13,656 nt of DNA from Microcaldota archaeon (GTDB taxonomy: Archaea > Micrarchaeota > Micrarchaeia > Anstonellales > Bilamarchaeaceae). The position numbers and the translations under genes were made by a program. The stretch is from contig JALWZW010000055.1 of NCBI GenBank assembly GCA_026992595.1, forward strand, positions 1,005 through 14,660, read 5' to 3'. The notes beneath the pieces are model-generated. The model did not search any database. It worked only from the letters and a program-made list of their open reading frames with translations, and had not been told where the DNA came from. Below, piece after piece: positions 11,144-13,656 of the stretch. How positions within the stretch are numbered: position 1 is the stretch's first letter; each line of letters opens with the position of its first letter.

Positions 11144-12364
11144 ATGAAAAGAGTTATAAGAAAAGGAGGGGGGAAGGAAAACAAGCGCAGAATTAAAGGC
11201 GAACCTATAAATGAAGGACCTGTAGGTTCAACTGCCCAAAGAGAAACACCCGCTAAAAGAGTTGTTGAAAATAAAGTTAAAAGAATGGCAGAAGAGATGG
11301 AAAGTTTGGTAAAGAGTTGGAGAGAAGGAAAACTAACACGCATGTATTATAGGCACGAGATGGAAAATATTTTACAAAACCTCGCAAATTTTACAAGAAA
11401 AGAATTGTTGGCACTTTATGTGGAACTTAGGAAAAGAGGGGTGTTGATAACAACTAGGAAAGATTTAAGAAAAGAAGAACTCCAACAAGATTTGAAGGAA
11501 GAAAGAAAAAGATTAAAGAAGGCCCAGTTAATTTTTGCGGGAGGAACACTGGCCGTTTTGCTATCAGGAGGTATGGCTATTTCTATTAATTCAGCAGCCT
11601 TAGTAGTAATATCTATGTTTTTTTCCCTTATACCTTTGAACCTTTCCGATAAGATACCTCTACACCACAAAATCATTCATAAAATGAAACAAACACAACA
11701 GTTGATTTCTTTTGCAAAAGGAAATATTTCTACTACTAAAAATCTCCAAAGAATAGACACGGGGGTTGATTTCTCTATAGAGGGAAAACATCCTGTTGAA
11801 ATTGCTTATGAAAACAATAATGTAGAGGCAATGAGGTTGTTGCTTGCACTTTCCATACCAGGCATAAATTATAGGAGGTATTTGGACACCTATCTATCTA
11901 AAAGAAAGGCAGAAGAAGAGAAAATAGAAGCAGAAAACAGAAAGAGGCAAGAAAGGTTAAAGATAAACGAAAGTTTGACAGATGCCTTTAACAGCGCACT
12001 TGCAAGCAAAGAATATGATAAAGCGTTGGAGATTGCAGAGGTAATAGGCGTAGAAGTGAAAGACAGAGAAGGGAATACTTTAATGCATCATGCTGCAATG
12101 ATTAGCGGCGTTTCTTCTTTCACTGAGATGGAGCGGTTTATTAAAAAGATGGAGGAATTAGGGTTTAGATTAGATGGACCAGAAAACAATTTAGGTTTGA
12201 CACCTGCAGATTATTTAGACGAAGAATTCAAAAAACTCTCTAGTTTGGAACGAGTTGCAAAAGTGAGAGTTGAGGAAAGCGAAGTGGTGGAAGATAACGA
12301 AATGGTAGAAGAGGAGGAAAATGAAGGAAAGGCAGAAAGGAAAGGGGAGGTATCTACCCTTTAA
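11144..12364 (+). CDS. Transmembrane protein with degenerate ankyrin-like segments
   Basis: A 406-residue protein of unknown function. Residues 1-60 are basic and probably disordered. A charged helical region (105-127) leads into two close membrane spans (about 128-146 and 150-168). Residues 205-240 (DFSIEGKHPVEIAYENNNVE, then AMRLLLAL) and 305-360 (DREGNTLMHHAAM ... GLTPADYL) read like ankyrin repeats, separated by a coiled coil (about 252-285). The last 35 residues are very acidic. This topology would place the repeats on one face of the membrane as a protein-binding platform. It ends tail-to-tail with the AAA ATPase gene, overlapping by 11 nt. The gene looks more AT-rich than its neighbours. 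The ankyrin call is moderate. Confidence 0.75.
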   Translation: MKRVIRKGGGKENKRRIKGEPINEGPVGSTAQRETPAKRVVENKVKRMAEEMESLVKSWREGKLTRMYYRHEMENILQNLANFTRKELLALYVELRKRGVLITTRKDLRKEELQQDLKEERKRLKKAQLIFAGGTLAVLLSGGMAISINSAALVVISMFFSLIPLNLSDKIPLHHKIIHKMKQTQQLISFAKGNISTTKNLQRIDTGVDFSIEGKHPVEIAYENNNVEAMRLLLALSIPGINYRRYLDTYLSKRKAEEEKIEAENRKRQERLKINESLTDAFNSALASKEYDKALEIAEVIGVEVKDREGNTLMHHAAMISGVSSFTEMERFIKKMEELGFRLDGPENNLGLTPADYLDEEFKKLSSLERVAKVRVEESEVVEDNEMVEEEENEGKAERKGEVSTL

Positions 12365-13544
12365 CAGCCAACATCTCCACCGCTGAGAGATGAGTGATAC
12401 CTTCAGGCAGGTCAAAATCAAGAGGGTAAAGAGTTACAAGATATTTTTTTATAGAAGGGCTTAATTCAAGCAAACCTTCCAATTCGCGCTTGAGGGTTTT
12501 AGAATCGTTGATAGAGTAAGCAACATTGAATGCCAAACTTGGCTTTAAACCCTCTGCAACCACAAAATCAACCTCTCGCTTTTTGAGAGAGTAATAAACA
12601 TTGTCTTTTCCAAAAAGCCGGATGAGATGAAGGTAAATAACATTCTCTAACAGACGGCTTCTTAAAGAAAGGTCAGTAATACCTATTCTTGCCAATAAAG
12701 GGTCAACAGAGTATGATTTTTTAGGAGAGAATTCTCTTATCCTAAAAGAAGGGTAAAACTTCTGAATAGTGAATAACAGATAACTTGATTCAAGATGTTT
12801 CACATATTCTTTCACAGTCATCTCGTGCCTTATACCTAAAAGACGGCATAAACTGCGGTAAGAAAAGGGCTTCCCCACATTAGACAATAAATAAACTGCA
12901 AGATCTTTCAGAGATTGACCATACTTTAAATTAAAACGCGGTAGAACATCCTTGTAAATGATCATGTTGAAATATTCTCTTATAAAATCTGTTCTTTCAG
13001 TTTCAACAATTCTTGGAAAACCGTCTAAATCCAAATATTTCTCAAAACTTTGAATGGAGGGGCGGAGTTCTTTGAAAGACAAAAATTCTGAATAATCTAA
13101 AGGGAAAATGTCAAAAGTGAGAGTTCTGCCTGTAAGAATGGTAGTAAACTCGGAGTTAAGCAAAGAAGAGTTACTGCCGCTCACCACCACCTTTGTCTTC
13201 TCATGAATTCGCCTCACAAACTTTTCCCAGCCAGGGATATTTTGAACCTCATCTAACAACAAGGGGCCTCCTTCACAAAGCGCATACAACCGTTCAAAAT
13301 CAGAAAGGTCAAAACCCATCAACCGTTCATCCTCAAAATTTATATAAACACCGCCAAATTCCTTAGCCAAATGATACATAAGATAAGTTTTGCCAGAGCG
13401 ACGCACACCTGTAAGAACAGTAACTTCTTTAAAATTCATGGACTCTTCTAATTTTTTCGCCACTTTTCTCGGTTTTATTTTGGCGGAAAGAATTAGTTCT
13501 CTTTGCTCTTCCACAACTCTTCTAAGCAGCGCGGCTGAAAGCAT
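12354..13544 (-). CDS. AAA ATPase of the AAA_14/DUF4143 family
   Basis: A 396-residue ATPase. Walker A is GVRRSGKT (46-53), Walker B is PLLLDEVQ (94-101), sensor-like SGSN is at 122-125 and TGR at 138-140. The C-terminal half is the DUF4143 module, whose fold is related to restriction-endonuclease cores: LLENVIYLHL and REVDFVV are present, but the usual E-x-K strand reads FNVAYS, so the catalytic-type Lys is absent. These proteins are common in archaea and bacteria, often of unknown role and often horizontally exchanged. The ATG at 13542-13544 is chosen because the TATA box centre lies 26.5 bp upstream. An in-frame ATG at 13581-13583 lies upstream of the TATA box and would not be transcribed. 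Two palindromic operators stand directly upstream. Confidence 0.88.
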   Translation of the reverse strand: MLSAALLRRVVEEQRELILSAKIKPRKVAKKLEESMNFKEVTVLTGVRRSGKTYLMYHLAKEFGGVYINFEDERLMGFDLSDFERLYALCEGGPLLLDEVQNIPGWEKFVRRIHEKTKVVVSGSNSSLLNSEFTTILTGRTLTFDIFPLDYSEFLSFKELRPSIQSFEKYLDLDGFPRIVETERTDFIREYFNMIIYKDVLPRFNLKYGQSLKDLAVYLLSNVGKPFSYRSLCRLLGIRHEMTVKEYVKHLESSYLLFTIQKFYPSFRIREFSPKKSYSVDPLLARIGITDLSLRSRLLENVIYLHLIRLFGKDNVYYSLKKREVDFVVAEGLKPSLAFNVAYSINDSKTLKRELEGLLELSPSIKKYLVTLYPLDFDLPEGITHLSAVEMLAVKG

Positions 13545-13566
13545 GATTATATTAAAGAAAGAGGTA

Positions 13567-13574
13567 TTTATAAA
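13567..13574 (-). promoter_or_regulatory. TATA box of the AAA ATPase gene
   Basis: TTTATAAA, centred 26.5 bp before the ATG at 13544, again with no ribosome binding site. It fixes the start codon and places the operators just upstream, over the BRE position. Confidence 0.65.
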
Positions 13575-13576
13575 TT

Positions 13577-13594
13577 TGCTCAATCAATTGAGCA
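13577..13594. promoter_or_regulatory. Palindromic operator copy 1
   Basis: TGCTCAATCAATTGAGCA: two perfect 8-bp half-sites around a 2-bp spacer, starting 2 bp upstream of the TATA box. It overlaps the place where TFB contacts the BRE, so a bound protein could block or recruit the transcription machinery. Confidence 0.65.
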
Positions 13595-13608
13595 TTTTTG
13601 CGGGTTTT

Positions 13609-13626
13609 TGCTCAGCGCATTGAGCA
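13609..13626. promoter_or_regulatory. Palindromic operator copy 2
   Basis: TGCTCAGCGCATTGAGCA: the same 18-bp size and the same TGCTCA/TGAGCA arms as copy 1, with a different 6-bp centre. The centres are 32 bp apart, about three helical turns, so two dimers would sit on the same DNA face. Confidence 0.6.
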
Positions 13627-13656
13627 TTTGCACAGAAACCTCTTAAGAGTATGATT

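Noticed and set aside
13545..13583. Longer start of the AAA ATPase with 13 extra residues.
   Set aside because: The upstream ATG precedes the TATA box, so it would not be present in the predicted transcript.
1..13656. CRISPR arrays, insertion sequences or replication origins.
   Set aside because: I saw no regularly spaced repeats, no transposase with catalytic motifs, and no cluster of origin-type repeats.

Overview
The window is archaeal. It carries archaeal-type uS7, uS12, eL40 and uS2, an archaeal toprim primase (DnaG) and the archaea-specific tRNA C56 methylase Trm56. Operon-leading genes have archaeal TATA boxes centred about 25-27 bp before an apparently leaderless ATG, and internal genes have AGGAGGTG-type ribosome binding sites. 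Short compact proteins, tight overlaps, a T-loop-interrupted tRNA and a cysteine-repeat surface protein suggest a DPANN-like lineage (Micrarchaeota/Diapherotrites type). That placement is an inference from style, not from a search.

Layout. Positions 1-1376 (minus strand) hold a ribosomal operon in the order eL40, uS12, uS7. A membrane-anchored protein with 28 cysteines follows on the plus strand (1571-2776). Then comes a minus-strand unit in which an interrupted tRNA-Pro(GGG) lies directly ahead of the uS2 gene (2815-3564). Plus-strand genes for a two-CBS-domain protein and DnaG follow (3667-5501), separated by a 149-bp leader that can fold into a four-way-junction RNA. A VTT-domain membrane protein and an unknown protein lie on the minus strand (5548-6477). 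They are divergent from a four-gene plus-strand operon (6528-9731): small membrane protein, Trm56, double-length ThyX-like protein, and an SDR epimerase. One palindromic TATA box lies exactly midway between the two divergent start codons.

Positions 9726-13656 look more accessory. They contain a minimal HTH protein with a long structured leader, a tRNA-Pro(CGG) gene, a stand-alone asparagine-synthetase-like ATPase whose 3' end runs antisense into that tRNA, a transmembrane protein with ankyrin-like segments, and a DUF4143-type AAA ATPase preceded by two matching 18-bp palindromic operators.

Themes. Three genes with strong ribosome binding sites (uS2, dnaG, the HTH gene) each sit behind a structured RNA (a tRNA or a candidate ncRNA/leader), whereas most first genes of transcripts look leaderless. 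The best candidates for something undescribed are the K-turn-bearing four-way-junction RNA ahead of dnaG, the structured leader at 9966-10168, and the T-loop insertion in tRNA-Pro(GGG).
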